Positions 25,412 to 34,909 of a stretch of 64,000 nt of DNA are shown here, piece by piece. Position numbers and translations under genes: made by a program. This stretch comes from DATMFV01 sp035555975 (GTDB lineage Bacteria; Verrucomicrobiota; Verrucomicrobiia; Chthoniobacterales; Chthoniobacteraceae), in assembly GCA_035555975.1 (NCBI GenBank), contig DATMFV010000032.1, positions 38,805 to 102,804 of the forward strand, written 5' to 3'. Below the pieces are notes generated by a model. It was not told the origin of the DNA, did no database searches, and saw only the letters and a list, made by a program, of their open reading frames with translations. Every line of letters starts with the position of its first letter. The first letter of the stretch is position 1.

Positions 25412-27238
25412 ATGCGCAGGCCATTCCCGCTGCCCGCCGGGGCTTTTCTTGCCGACCTTTGCCGGTATTCCGTGGGTGCGCTCGCTCTGGCGCTCCTCCT
25501 CTCCTCCCGCCCTGCGGTTTGCGCCGAGCCGCCACTGCCGCCGACCAACTACCAGCTCTCGCTTCAGGCGATCCCGATTGTTTTTACCAATGCCACCCAG
25601 GGCGAACGGACCGACGGCGACATCTGGGTCAACCTCGTCGGCGGCGGCCTTCCGACCGATCCCGCCAACACCCAGGCGTACGACCCGGGCCAGGTCATCG
25701 GCTATTACTACGACGCCGACGGGGTCGCCCGATCGCTGACGACCAACACTTCGCTGAACCTGACGGCGATCACCTCCAACCTGCCCGAAGCCGCGCCGAC
25801 ACTCTACCTCTATGGCTGGACCTCGGGCCGCCTCTACATCAGCTACGGGAGCGGCTTCACCGGGTTGAGCCCGAGCTATACCCCGACCGGCGGCCCGTAC
25901 AACGGATGGCAACCGGCCCCCGCCTCCGATGGGCTCGACCCGAATTTTCTCATCCGCCACCAGTCGATGGAGCTTTCGGTCATTCCCCAGCACAACAACG
26001 AACGGACCGCCTTTAGCGATGTCAATGAAATCTGGAGCAACACCACTTACATTGACTATACCGCCATCTCGCTGGCGATGCAGGCGCACAATTCCAGCGC
26101 CACCCACCCCACCCAATGGAGCAAAAGCACGCAGGAGATGCTCCAGGCCGTCGCGATCCGTGATCCCATCGATCCCGAACACCCGTACACCCCCACCAGC
26201 AATGTCCTGACCGTCGGCTATTACAAGCAGGAGGGCGACGATTACCCGACCTCTCCCACACCGCAGGAAGGCTACCACCCGATTGTCCAGATCCCCGGGG
26301 AACAGAATCCACCGCCTGCCCAGGGCGCTCCCTACCGCAACCCGGTCGCCTTTCTCCCGGCCGACGGGGCGCTGCCGAGCCCCAACTTCCTGCGCGCCAC
26401 CGGCCCGGGGCTGATCGGCACCCTCGGCTCCGCCGAAGGCCCCACCGCCGTCTACCACGACTGGACCAACTACCTGCATGCCCTCCAGCCGGGCGGCGCC
26501 CTCAACCCCGCCCAAGCACCGCTGACCACCACCATCGCGGGCACCTTCGGCGGAAACCAGGCTTACAACCTCGCCACCACCTTTCATTCCGGCACCATCA
26601 AGATCGCAAACGAGATCACCTATGAAGGTTATGTCGAGATGACCGGAACCATCGGGGGAGAGAGCGTCACCATCATCATTCCTTACAGCGAGTTGCAGAA
26701 AAGCGAAGGCATCTACGGAGCCAACCCGCACTATTCTGTCAACAACCAGCCTCTGCAATCGCCGCAAAACGATGTCTACACCTGGGTCGTGGGCGATCTC
26801 GTCGCCGGGATGAACCTCGGGCTCGTCGGCAGCCCCGTGCAAGTGACGCTGGAGGGCGTCACCCAAAGCATCGGCGCTTTTACCTCCACGCAGTGGTGGC
26901 AGATTGCCAACCTCAACGGCGGCGAGTACCAGTTCGACGGCGCTCAACCCAACCACAACGATTTCTACAACCCGTACTCCGCCGCCCTGCGCGAAGTCAC
27001 CTCCGGCTACAACTTCGCCTACACCGACCGCCTCGGCGACAGCCTGACCTCGTTCATCCTGAACCCGTCCGGCTCCGGTCAATACACCGACGCCTGGCTG
27101 GAAATCCTGATCCAAAGCGACTTTTCCGACCCGGCCGGCTTCCCCGGCATCGTCCCCGAACCGTCGCCCCTCGCCCTCCTCTCCGCAGCCGCCGCGCTCG
27201 GTTTTCTCCACCGCCTCCGGCGTCGCCGGGAGTCCTGA
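25412..27238 (+). CDS. PEP-CTERM surface protein
   Basis: A 608-residue exported protein. The start at 25412 is preceded by GGAAGC and gives a signal peptide ending at AVCA (about residue 36). The C-terminus VPEPSPLALLSAAAALGFL followed by RLRRRRES is a PEP-CTERM sorting signal: a Pro-Glu-Pro motif, one membrane helix and a basic tail, cut by an exosortase. The body is rich in Asn, Thr, Gly and Tyr and contains no motif I recognise. No exosortase gene is in the window. Confidence 0.82.
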   Translation: MRRPFPLPAGAFLADLCRYSVGALALALLLSSRPAVCAEPPLPPTNYQLSLQAIPIVFTNATQGERTDGDIWVNLVGGGLPTDPANTQAYDPGQVIGYYYDADGVARSLTTNTSLNLTAITSNLPEAAPTLYLYGWTSGRLYISYGSGFTGLSPSYTPTGGPYNGWQPAPASDGLDPNFLIRHQSMELSVIPQHNNERTAFSDVNEIWSNTTYIDYTAISLAMQAHNSSATHPTQWSKSTQEMLQAVAIRDPIDPEHPYTPTSNVLTVGYYKQEGDDYPTSPTPQEGYHPIVQIPGEQNPPPAQGAPYRNPVAFLPADGALPSPNFLRATGPGLIGTLGSAEGPTAVYHDWTNYLHALQPGGALNPAQAPLTTTIAGTFGGNQAYNLATTFHSGTIKIANEITYEGYVEMTGTIGGESVTIIIPYSELQKSEGIYGANPHYSVNNQPLQSPQNDVYTWVVGDLVAGMNLGLVGSPVQVTLEGVTQSIGAFTSTQWWQIANLNGGEYQFDGAQPNHNDFYNPYSAALREVTSGYNFAYTDRLGDSLTSFILNPSGSGQYTDAWLEILIQSDFSDPAGFPGIVPEPSPLALLSAAAALGFLHRLRRRRES

Positions 27239-27312
27239 CGATCGCCGGGGTCGATCCCGTCCAAGAGAAACATTGACGCGACCGGGATGCAGCTCTTTTA
27301 ATCCCTTCCGTC

Positions 27313-28701
27313 ATGAGGCTGCCTTGTTCCGTTCTGTCCCGTTCCGTACCCGCCGCCATGTTGCTGGCGGCGCTCGCTCCCCTGGCGCAGGCCGACATCC
27401 AGTCGCCCCCGGCTCCGCAGGAGGCCGCCGCAGGGGAGGTGCTTTCCCCGTTTTTCGCGCGGGAGGAGGCGGAGCCGGGCGGTCCCGCCCCTGCTTCCCC
27501 CTCGGAAGGTTCGTTTGAAACGCCGCCGATCCTTCAGGCAGCCGGAATCCTCAAAGCCCCCTACCTTCAGGACGCGCTCCATACCGTCGACCCGCAGGTG
27601 CCGACCCGCGTGGGACGCAATTTCTACCGGATCAGCTCGCCCCTTGGAAGCTTCCAGGCGGAGGGAAGCTTTGAACTGATGGAGCGGATCGCCGAGCTTC
27701 ACGCCATCGCGAAGCTGCGCGAAATTTCCGACGGCGAGGAATACAAGAAAGCGCTCAAGGCCGCCGCCAAAAGCCCGGTGGAACTGGCGCGCAATCTGGC
27801 CGACGACCCGGTCCAGACCGTCAGCGACATTCCCCGGGGCGTCTTCAAGTTTGTCCGGCGCACCGGGCAGACCATCTCCCATGCCGTCAAAAAGGAAGGC
27901 CCCGAAGAACCGCGTCCCGGCGAGGATAGCGGGATCAGGCAACTCCTCGGCGTTTCCAAGGCCAAACGGCAGTTGGCCATCGACCTGAACGTCGATCCCT
28001 ACAGCCCCAACCAGATGCTTCAGGACGAGCTTGACCGCGTTGCCAAGGCGGCCGTGGCCGGGAAGATGACCTTCAGCCTCGGCACCCTGCCGATCGGCGG
28101 CGCGGCGGGGGATGCCCTGCTCGGCATCGGCCTGGCCCGGACGAGCACGGAGGTCCTCAGGGAATCGACCCCGGCGGAGCTTTATGATCACCTGCTCAAG
28201 GCGCTCAAAGGGATGGGAATTAGCGAAAGCCGGGCGCGCGCCTTTCTCGACCATCCCCATTACAGCCCGACGCTCCAGATCACCCTGGTCGAAGCGTTGC
28301 AGCGCCTGGACAGCGTCGCCGGGCGCGATCGCTACCTGCTCGCGGCGCTGGAGGCCAACACGCGCGGCGACGCCGTTTTCTTCACCCGCAGCGCACGCTT
28401 GATGGCGGTGCTGCACAAGCAAACCGCGCTGAGCCATATCGACGTGGTCGCGGGCCTGCCGATCTGCAAGCAGGCCAACGGCGTCCTGCTCGTGCCGCTG
28501 GAGTGGGACTACGCCTGCTGGACGGCCAACACCGCCGGTTTCGTGCGGGAAGTCCGCAGGATCACCGCGCGCGACGGCAAGCTCACCGGCTACCGGCTGG
28601 TCATCACCGGAGCCGCCTCGCCCCGGCTCAAGGAACGGCTCGCGGCCAACAAGGTGGAACTGACGGAGTTCGCCCTCCCCGGACCGCTGAAAGGGAGCTA
28701 G
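27313..28701 (+). CDS. Exported protein of unknown function
   Basis: A 462-residue protein with a signal peptide (AAMLLAALAPLAQA, cut near residue 27) and a proline/glutamate-rich stretch after it. The middle is helical and basic (EYKKALKAAAKSPVELARNL, KAKRQLAIDLNVDPYSPNQM); the C-terminal third has the segments GDAVFFTRSARLMAVLHKQT and GVLLVPLEWDYACWTANT. No known catalytic motif was found. A TTGACG-N18-TTTAAT pair at 27273-27302 could be its promoter but would leave a very short leader. The polysaccharide deacetylase gene follows after 5 bases, so they are probably cotranscribed. Confidence 0.6.
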   Translation: MRLPCSVLSRSVPAAMLLAALAPLAQADIQSPPAPQEAAAGEVLSPFFAREEAEPGGPAPASPSEGSFETPPILQAAGILKAPYLQDALHTVDPQVPTRVGRNFYRISSPLGSFQAEGSFELMERIAELHAIAKLREISDGEEYKKALKAAAKSPVELARNLADDPVQTVSDIPRGVFKFVRRTGQTISHAVKKEGPEEPRPGEDSGIRQLLGVSKAKRQLAIDLNVDPYSPNQMLQDELDRVAKAAVAGKMTFSLGTLPIGGAAGDALLGIGLARTSTEVLRESTPAELYDHLLKALKGMGISESRARAFLDHPHYSPTLQITLVEALQRLDSVAGRDRYLLAALEANTRGDAVFFTRSARLMAVLHKQTALSHIDVVAGLPICKQANGVLLVPLEWDYACWTANTAGFVREVRRITARDGKLTGYRLVITGAASPRLKERLAANKVELTEFALPGPLKGS

Positions 28702-28706
28702 GAATC

Positions 28707-29372
28707 ATGAAAATCGCACAATGCTGGGACGACGGGGTGCATGACGACATCCGCGTCATCGAAATCCTCCAACGCCACGGGGCGAAAGCCACCTTCAACC
28801 TCAACGCCGGGAAGCACCACGCCCGTCGGGTCGGCCACTGGAAGGAACGCTTCCAGAAGGAGGTCCAGCACCTCGCCCTTCCGGAGCTGCGCTCGGTCTA
28901 CGACGGTTTCCTGATCGCCAACCATACCTTTTCCCATCCGCGGCTCACGCAGCTTCCCCTCGAAGCGGCCCGGGAGGAGATCCGCACCGGCAAGGATGCG
29001 CTCGAACAGATCTTCGGCTACGAGATCACCGGCTTTACCTACCCGTTCGGCGACTATAACGACGCCGTCGAAGCGCTTGTGCAGGAAGCGGGGCATCTCT
29101 ACGCGCGGACCACGAAGACCATCGACCGGATCACGCCCGGCGAGCGGCCGATGGCCTTTCACCCCAACTGCCATTTCCGTCTGGACGACTTCTGGTCGCG
29201 GTTCGAGGCGGTGCAGCGGGAGGATGGCGTCTTCTATTTCTGGGGTCACAGCTACGAGCTTTGCACCGAAGAGCAATGGCGCACGTTTGACGAGCAGATC
29301 CGCCGCCTTTCGCAGGCCGGGGAGTGGATCGACCTCCCGGAGCTGTTTGCGCCTGCGGCTCCCCAGGGGTAG
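28707..29372 (+). CDS. Polysaccharide deacetylase family protein (NodB-like)
   Basis: A 221-residue protein; the ATG at 28707 is preceded by AAGGGAG and GGA at good spacing, while longer in-frame extensions look non-coding. Metal-site motif 1 is WDDG (Asp8, Asp9), motif 2 is NHTFSHPRLT with two His, and motif 3 is FTYPFGDYND. The end has the GHSYEL segment. No signal peptide is visible, so the substrate is probably met in the cytoplasm. It deacetylates an N- or O-acetyl sugar, going by the family. It converges on the serine hydrolase gene, with six bases between them. Confidence 0.85.
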   Translation: MKIAQCWDDGVHDDIRVIEILQRHGAKATFNLNAGKHHARRVGHWKERFQKEVQHLALPELRSVYDGFLIANHTFSHPRLTQLPLEAAREEIRTGKDALEQIFGYEITGFTYPFGDYNDAVEALVQEAGHLYARTTKTIDRITPGERPMAFHPNCHFRLDDFWSRFEAVQREDGVFYFWGHSYELCTEEQWRTFDEQIRRLSQAGEWIDLPELFAPAAPQG

Positions 29373-29378
29373 CCCTCC

Positions 29379-30911
29379 CTACTCCACGCGCCGGAAGGTC
29401 GCCAGCCCGTCTTCGACGAACTGCGCCGCCCGCCCTTCCTCGACCGAAAAGACCAGGTTCACCTTTCCGGAGCGAAGATCCTCCGCCGCCGCTTCGTAAC
29501 GCCCCAGAAACCGGTTCTTTTCACTGGCGCGCAGGTCGAGTTGCTGCTCGCGCGTCCGCCGGTAGCTCAAGCCGTCCTTCTCAAAGGCGATCTCCACCTC
29601 TCCCAACGCAGGGTGGGCATACCGCCCTGCGTATTTTTCCAGCGCCAGTTCGGCGGTCACCCGGTTTTTCCCAAGTTCCCGCCATGTTTTCTCCTCTTGG
29701 TCCCGCGAAGCCAATGCCTCGCGGTGGACTTGCAGGAGCCGCGGCGTCAGGTCCTCCCCTTTCCCGCCCAGCGCGTGGTCGGCCAGATGGTAAAAGATCG
29801 CCTTGCGCAGGTCGCAATTCTCCAGGTTGGAGAGGATCACCACCCCGAGCTGCCGGTCGGGAAGGAAGCCGACCCAGGCGCTCATGCCGTCGATCCCGCC
29901 ATTGTGCCAGACGATCCGCGCCCCACGGTAGCTTTCCGTCACCCACGCCAGCGCGTAGGCAGGCAGCTCCGTTCCGGGAAAAAGCGGCTGGTCGTTCGGC
30001 CCGGTCGTCCCGAGCGGCGTCTGCGAACGGTGAATGAAGCGGAGCGTTGCAGGCTGGACGATCTGCCGGTCGCCCGCCTTCCCCTCCGCGAGGTTCAACC
30101 CTACCCAGCGGGCCATGTCGCGAACGCTCGAGATGATCGACCCCGCCGGGGCGATGTTCGCCATGTCGCGGTAGGCGATCGCCACCGGCGCGCCTTCGTA
30201 GTCGATCAGGTGGGGCCGCGCCACGTTTTCCTTTGTGTCGATCCCCGCCTCGGTCGCAAACGTCCGCTCCATCCCGAGCGGCTCGAAAAGCACCCGGGCA
30301 ACGTACTCGTCCCAACTGCGGCCATCCACCTTCGGGATCAGTTCCCCCGCCGCCAGGAACATCGTGTTGCGGTAGCCGAACCGGTAGCGGAACCCTTCAT
30401 CAAGCGGGACCGCCGCCAGCCGCCGGAGGATCTCCGCGCGGTCATACCCGGTGCCGTACCAGAGCAGCTCGGAAAGGGGGCTCAACCCGCTGTGGTTGGC
30501 GAGAAGGTCGCTCACCCGGATCTCCTTCGTGACCCATGGGTCTGAAAGCCGGAACTCCGGCCAGAGTTGGGCCACATGGGCGTCCCACGCCAGTTTCCCG
30601 GCATCGACCAGCGTGCCGATCGCCGTCGCGGTAAACGCCTTGGTGGTTGAGCCGATGGCAAAGAGCGTGTCGGCGTCGACCGGCTCCGGCCTGCCCGCTT
30701 CCCGCACGCCGTAACCCCTGGCAAGGACCACCTCTCCCTCCTTCACCACGGCGATCGCGAGCCCCGGCACGTGCCATTGCTCCATCCCGCGCCCGATGTA
30801 GGCATCGAGATCGTCCGGCACCGCCTTCCCGTGCGCCCCCCGGGGCGCGGCGAGCGCGATCACAACCAGCCCGACGGTTCCGATCCACCAGCGAGAAAGG
30901 AAAATGCTCAT
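29379..30911 (-). CDS. Serine hydrolase, beta-lactamase/DD-peptidase family, with C-terminal DUF3471-like domain
   Basis: A 510-residue protein. A signal peptide (MSIFLSRWWIGTVGLVVIAL) precedes the penicillin-binding-protein-like domain. The active site reads Ser88-Thr-Thr-Lys91 (GSTTK), with Tyr180-Arg-Asn182 as the YxN motif and HNGG near residue 336. Residues about 400-510 form a beta domain. The start codon abuts the MITE-like element at 30911 with no visible ribosome binding site, so the true leader may have been replaced. Confidence 0.88.
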   Translation of the reverse strand: MSIFLSRWWIGTVGLVVIALAAPRGAHGKAVPDDLDAYIGRGMEQWHVPGLAIAVVKEGEVVLARGYGVREAGRPEPVDADTLFAIGSTTKAFTATAIGTLVDAGKLAWDAHVAQLWPEFRLSDPWVTKEIRVSDLLANHSGLSPLSELLWYGTGYDRAEILRRLAAVPLDEGFRYRFGYRNTMFLAAGELIPKVDGRSWDEYVARVLFEPLGMERTFATEAGIDTKENVARPHLIDYEGAPVAIAYRDMANIAPAGSIISSVRDMARWVGLNLAEGKAGDRQIVQPATLRFIHRSQTPLGTTGPNDQPLFPGTELPAYALAWVTESYRGARIVWHNGGIDGMSAWVGFLPDRQLGVVILSNLENCDLRKAIFYHLADHALGGKGEDLTPRLLQVHREALASRDQEEKTWRELGKNRVTAELALEKYAGRYAHPALGEVEIAFEKDGLSYRRTREQQLDLRASEKNRFLGRYEAAAEDLRSGKVNLVFSVEEGRAAQFVEDGLATFRRVE

Positions 30912-31075
30912 GGGCGTGTTTACGAATTTTGAAGGATGAATAAAAGAACGATTTTTGAGGCAAAAATGGGGCTTTCGAGGACGGCTTCAATCGAGATTCG
31001 GACGCCCGAGGAAAGCCATTTTGGGCCAAAAAGCGGCTTTTAATCGCCTCTCACTTAAATTCGTAAACACGCCCA
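30911..31075. mobile_element. MITE-like element with 19-bp terminal inverted repeats
   Basis: A 165-bp block with perfect 19-bp terminal inverted repeats (30911-30929 and 31057-31075, outer bases TGGGCGTGTTTACG). There is no open frame of its own. Inside is a second imperfect inverted repeat (AAAATGGGGCTTTC, 30963-30976, against GAAAGCCATTTT, 31011-31022), so the whole block could fold as a long hairpin. No clear target-site duplication is visible. The left edge abuts the ATG of the serine hydrolase gene. No second copy was noticed in the window. Confidence 0.6.
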
Positions 31076-31186
31076 ATAAGGAACCGCCTTTCTACACGCC
31101 GCCCGCCCTTTCGTAAAGCACCCCCGCAGCGCGCGGTGATTGGTGCTGGCTTTTCCGGCGGGAGATCGGCTTATATTTCCTTTGCC

Positions 31187-32335
31187 ATGCAACCTACATT
31201 GACTGCCTACGGCACCTGGAGCGGTGGCCGTTTCATGCACTACGGCGAAAAGCTCGACGAAACCCGTTTTATCGCCTCCATCCGCCGCGCGTACGAACGC
31301 GGCATCCGCACTTTCATGACGGCGGACGTTTACGGCAACGGTGAGTCCGATACCCTGCTGGGGCAGGCGCTCCACGGCTTGCCGCGCGATTCGTATTGCC
31401 TGATCGGGGCCGTCGGGCACGACTTCTACAAAGGCGAACGCCAGGGCTCCAAAGGTTTCCCGAGGTTCACCTCCCCCGCCCTGCGGGAGAGCGGCGAATA
31501 TGCTTCCTACCTCCGCACGGCGACGCAACGCTCGCTGGAACGGATCGGGGCGGACCGCTTCGATCTCGTCCTCCTGCACAACCCCGACCAGACCGGCTAC
31601 CGCAGCCCCGTCGTCTGGGACGGCATGGCCGCGCTCAGGGAAGAAGGGTTGACCGCGCAGCTAGGCATCGCCCCCGGGCCTGCCAACGGCTTTACGCTCG
31701 ACCTGATCGGCGCCTTTGAAGATTTCGGCGACCGGATCGACTGGGCGATGATCATCCTCAACCCGTTCGAGCCGTGGCCCGGCGGCCTCTGTCTCAAAGC
31801 CGCCGAAAAGCATGGGGTCAGGATCATCACCCGGGTGGTCGACTACGGCGGGATTTTCCACGACGATGTCAAGCCGGGGCATGCCTTCGGTGCGACCGAC
31901 CACCGCGTCTACCGCCCGGCGGGTTGGGTCGAAGCGGGGAATGAAAAGCTTGAAAAACTCCGCCCCTACGCCGAGCGGCACGGCCTGACCATGCTGCAAC
32001 TCGCCTGTGCGTGGGACCTCGCCCACCCGGCGGTGCAGTGCGTCATCCCGACGCTGATTCAGGAAGTCGGCGAAGGGGCGAAGTCGATCGACGAAAAGAT
32101 CGACGACCTCGCCGTGGTCGAAACCTTCACCGCCCCGAAGCTCACCCCGCAGGAAGTCGCCGAAATCGGGGCGATCGGCAACAACAAGGGGTGCATGGCG
32201 CTCAAAGGGGGCAACACGCAGTATGAAGGCGAAGCGATCACCGACCAGTGGCCGACCGACGAAAAACTTCGGGAGATCGCGCAGCGCTGGGGCATCTCTC
32301 CCGGGGACGACCTCGTCCGCCTGCCCGGGCATTAG
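31187..32335 (+). CDS. Aldo/keto reductase
   Basis: A 382-residue protein; the start at 31187 gives MQPTLTAYGTW. The AKR signature is visible: RAYERGIRTFMTADVYGNGESDTLLGQAL, with the Asp and Tyr of the tetrad in DVYG. A barrel strand VLLHNPDQTG supplies the conserved His. LACAWDLAHPAVQCVIPTLIQ is the usual cofactor-binding end. It is flanked by a MITE-like element upstream and a converging GntR gene downstream. The substrate is unknown. Confidence 0.88.
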   Translation: MQPTLTAYGTWSGGRFMHYGEKLDETRFIASIRRAYERGIRTFMTADVYGNGESDTLLGQALHGLPRDSYCLIGAVGHDFYKGERQGSKGFPRFTSPALRESGEYASYLRTATQRSLERIGADRFDLVLLHNPDQTGYRSPVVWDGMAALREEGLTAQLGIAPGPANGFTLDLIGAFEDFGDRIDWAMIILNPFEPWPGGLCLKAAEKHGVRIITRVVDYGGIFHDDVKPGHAFGATDHRVYRPAGWVEAGNEKLEKLRPYAERHGLTMLQLACAWDLAHPAVQCVIPTLIQEVGEGAKSIDEKIDDLAVVETFTAPKLTPQEVAEIGAIGNNKGCMALKGGNTQYEGEAITDQWPTDEKLREIAQRWGISPGDDLVRLPGH

Positions 32336-32385
32336 CGCGGTTGGCGGGGTCACCGGGCGGGACCTCCAATGGAGCCGGGTGAGCT

Positions 32386-33018
32386 TCAGTGGTTACCCCG
32401 GGTCACTTCCAGCTCGCCGCGCTTGAGGTGTTCCTCCAGCAGGCGGGACGCCTTGGCGATCTCTCCCTTCCCGAGCGCGCGGCAGATCGCCGTGTGCTCT
32501 TTGGCCGCGATGTCGAAATCGTCCAGCGGCATCGGGTGACGGCCCACGGTCACGTGCAGCAGCGGCAGGTTGGAGGCTTCGTAGAGGCGGATGAGCCGGC
32601 GGTTTTCCGAAGTCGCCACCAGGCAGCGGTGAAAACGCAGGTCCGCCTCGCGCGCGCCATCGTAATACCCCTTTTTGACAAACGCGGCGTAATCCTCCGC
32701 CGCCGCGCGGATCGGTTCGAGCACCTTTTCCGCAATCCCTTCCCGCACAAACCGGAGCGCCCCCACCTCCAGCACCGCCCGCAGGTGGCTGATCTCGCGG
32801 ATCTCCTCCGCCGTCATCACCGTCACCCGGTACTTTCCCCGGTTGCGGGTCACCAGCCCCTCGCCGTGCAGCCGCTTGAGCCCTTCGCGGATCGCAAACC
32901 GGCCCAGGCCGAGCCGTTCCGCCCATTCCATCTCGACCAGATGCGTGTCGGGAAGAACCCCCGCGCTCAGGATCAACTCGCGCAGGCGCTGGTAAGCGGT
33001 TTCGGATTGGGAAGCCAT
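32386..33018 (-). CDS. GntR family transcriptional regulator (FadR/FCD type)
   Basis: A 210-residue regulator. The start at 33018 gives MASQSETAYQRLRELILSAG. The winged HTH spans about 8-70 (LVEMEWAERLGLGRFAIREGLKRLHGEGLV). The FCD sensor domain follows, with metal-site His/Asp residues in DLRFHRCLVA and EHTAICRAL. It is divergent from the SDR-amidohydrolase pair across 70 bp containing a large inverted repeat, which is its probable operator. Confidence 0.92.
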   Translation of the reverse strand: MASQSETAYQRLRELILSAGVLPDTHLVEMEWAERLGLGRFAIREGLKRLHGEGLVTRNRGKYRVTVMTAEEIREISHLRAVLEVGALRFVREGIAEKVLEPIRAAAEDYAAFVKKGYYDGAREADLRFHRCLVATSENRRLIRLYEASNLPLLHVTVGRHPMPLDDFDIAAKEHTAICRALGKGEIAKASRLLEEHLKRGELEVTRGNH

Positions 33019-33023
33019 GGAAA

Positions 33024-33057
33024 TTTGTTGACAGATACCACCTGTTTTGTCAACAAA
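33024..33057. promoter_or_regulatory. Inverted repeat, probable GntR operator in divergent promoter
   Basis: TTTGTTGACA (33024-33033) and its reverse complement TGTCAACAAA (33048-33057) are perfect 10-bp arms with a 14-bp spacer. Both arms contain TTGACA on one strand, so the sites would overlap -35 boxes. The same 9-mer TTGTTGACA occurs in the promoter of the aldolase gene at 34910-35956. Confidence 0.6.
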
Positions 33058-33088
33058 CCCCTTTCGCCCTCCTTCCCGACACCCGATC

Positions 33089-34030
33089 ATGATCCCGCCC
33101 GCGCCTTCCGGTAAACCGCCTCTCTGGGATTTCAGCGGCGAATGCGTCATCGTCAGCGGCGGCGCGCGGGGGATCGGGGCCGGGATCGTCGCCCACTTTG
33201 CCCGCCACGGGGCGGAGGTCATCTTCGGCGACATCGACCGCACCGGAGCGGAAGAGCTTTGCGCCACCCTGAAGACAGAAAAGCTGGAGGTTCACTTCGT
33301 TGAAAGCGACTTCGCCGCTCCCGATGCCTGGCTGCCGTTGCGGGCGGAGGCTGAACGGCTCCGGCTTCACCCGAGCCTGGTCATCCCCAACGCGGGGATT
33401 GCCTCCCCGGAGCCGCTGGAAACCAGTTCCGCCGAAACCTTTGACCGCCTCATCGCCGTCAACCTCCGTTCCGCCTGGCTCGCCGCGCGCGATTTCGGCC
33501 CCCTCCTCCGGCAGCGCAGCGGCGCTTCGCTGGTGCTGGTCGGTTCCGTCATGGCCCGCTTCGGCACCCCGGGCAACGCGCTCTACACCGCTTCCAAGGC
33601 CGCGCTTTCGGGCCTGCTCCGCTCCCTCTGCGCCGGGTTGAGCCCGGGCGGCGTGCGGGTCAACATGGTCGTCCCCGGCTACATCCTCAACGACCCGCCC
33701 AATCTTTACCGCCCGGTCGTGCCGCCTGCGTTGTGGCGCGCCTTTCATGCCCGGTTCGGCCACGCCGCCGCCGAGGCCAACCCGCTCCTCCAGCCGCTCC
33801 CGTCGTGGGGCGAACCCGAAGACATTGCGCAGGCCATCAGTTTTCTTCACTCCCCTGCCGCCCGCTATATCACCGGCGTTGAACTGCCGGTGGACGGCGG
33901 CCTGCTGACCCGCTCGCCGATCACCCCGGGCCGGGGCAACGAGGGGTGGCGCTGGACCGGCGAAATGCAGCAATGGCTGCGCCAACAGGGCGTGGACCTG
34001 CCCGACGAAACGGCCGCCGCCTTCCCATGA
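33089..34030 (+). CDS. Short-chain dehydrogenase/reductase
   Basis: A 313-residue protein. Start 33089 (MIPPAPSGKPPL) is chosen over an upstream TTG. It has the cofactor loop VIVSGGARGIG, VIPNAGIAS, the catalytic Ser in VLVGSVMARFG and the Tyr-x-x-x-Lys in ALYTASKAAL, and ends with ARYITGVELPVDGGLL. All classical SDR elements are present. The stop overlaps the amidohydrolase start (ATGA). Transcribed away from the GntR gene, it is probably controlled by it. Confidence 0.9.
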   Translation: MIPPAPSGKPPLWDFSGECVIVSGGARGIGAGIVAHFARHGAEVIFGDIDRTGAEELCATLKTEKLEVHFVESDFAAPDAWLPLRAEAERLRLHPSLVIPNAGIASPEPLETSSAETFDRLIAVNLRSAWLAARDFGPLLRQRSGASLVLVGSVMARFGTPGNALYTASKAALSGLLRSLCAGLSPGGVRVNMVVPGYILNDPPNLYRPVVPPALWRAFHARFGHAAAEANPLLQPLPSWGEPEDIAQAISFLHSPAARYITGVELPVDGGLLTRSPITPGRGNEGWRWTGEMQQWLRQQGVDLPDETAAAFP

Positions 34031-34860
34031 TCCTCGATGTCCATGCCCACTACTGGCCCGATGCCAACGCCTTTGCCCCGGACACCCTGCGCCAGGCGGA
34101 ACGCGCGCGCGGCGGTCCCGTCGATCTCGTCACCGACTATGCCGACTACTGGGCGCATGCGCCGGAGGGGACGCGCGTCATCGTCTTCGGCGGCAAGGCG
34201 CGCTTGAGCGGTTTCTGGCAGGAAGACGACATCGTCGCCCGGTTCGCCGCGAGCGACCCGGAGCGCGTCATCGGCTTTCTTACCGTTGATCTCTCCCAAC
34301 CCGGCTGGATGGACGAGCTGGAGCGGGGCCACCGCGACCTCGGCCTGCGCGGCGTCAAGCTCCTGCCGATGTATGCCGGGTTTTACCCTCACGACCGGAA
34401 GTTTGACCCCTTCTGGCAATATGTCTCGCGCCATCGGCTGCCCGTCCTGCTCCACACCGGCACCACCTTCATCTCGCAGGCCCCGCTCGACTGCACGCTG
34501 CCCCGGCATCTCGATGAAGTCGCCATCCGTTTCCCCGAAGCGGTCATCATCATGGCCCATCTCGGCCATCCCTACGAAGGCGAAGCGATCGTCATCGCCC
34601 GCAAGCATCCCCATGTCTATACCGACCTGAGCGCGCTGCATTACCGCCCGTGGCAGCTTTTCCATAGTCTGATGCTGGTCGGCGAATACCACGTCTGGCC
34701 CAAAATCCTTTTCGGGACCGACTACCCGTTTACCAACGTCAATGAAACCATTGAGGGCCTCAAAAGTCTCTGCCAGCGGGAGATGGGCGGCTTCCGCCTC
34801 CCGGAAGACGAGATCGAAGCGGTCATCCACCGTGATAGCTACCCGTTGCTTTTTGGGTAG
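34027..34860 (+). CDS. Amidohydrolase (amidohydro_2 family)
   Basis: A 277-residue metal-dependent hydrolase or decarboxylase. The HxH metal motif is in LDVHAHYW, the mid-barrel His residues in VLLHTGTTF and IMAHLGHPY, and the Asp in LFGTDYPF. Length and motifs fit the COG2159 amidohydrolase_2 group (lactonases and decarboxylases). It is coupled to the SDR gene by a four-base overlap, so the pair probably handles one sugar lactone or aromatic substrate. Confidence 0.88.
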   Translation: MILDVHAHYWPDANAFAPDTLRQAERARGGPVDLVTDYADYWAHAPEGTRVIVFGGKARLSGFWQEDDIVARFAASDPERVIGFLTVDLSQPGWMDELERGHRDLGLRGVKLLPMYAGFYPHDRKFDPFWQYVSRHRLPVLLHTGTTFISQAPLDCTLPRHLDEVAIRFPEAVIIMAHLGHPYEGEAIVIARKHPHVYTDLSALHYRPWQLFHSLMLVGEYHVWPKILFGTDYPFTNVNETIEGLKSLCQREMGGFRLPEDEIEAVIHRDSYPLLFG

Positions 34861-34909
34861 CTATTCCATCTTCCACACGACTGGAGGGACGCCCTCTCTC
34901 TGCCCTTTG

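Noticed and set aside
25016..27211. A 731-codon open frame on the minus strand
   Set aside because: Antisense to the aminotransferase and PEP-CTERM genes. Low complexity, no domain, no signal.
34884..34896. GAGGG/CCCTC stem between convergent genes
   Set aside because: Five pairs with a 3-base loop and no T-run on either strand; chance is likely.
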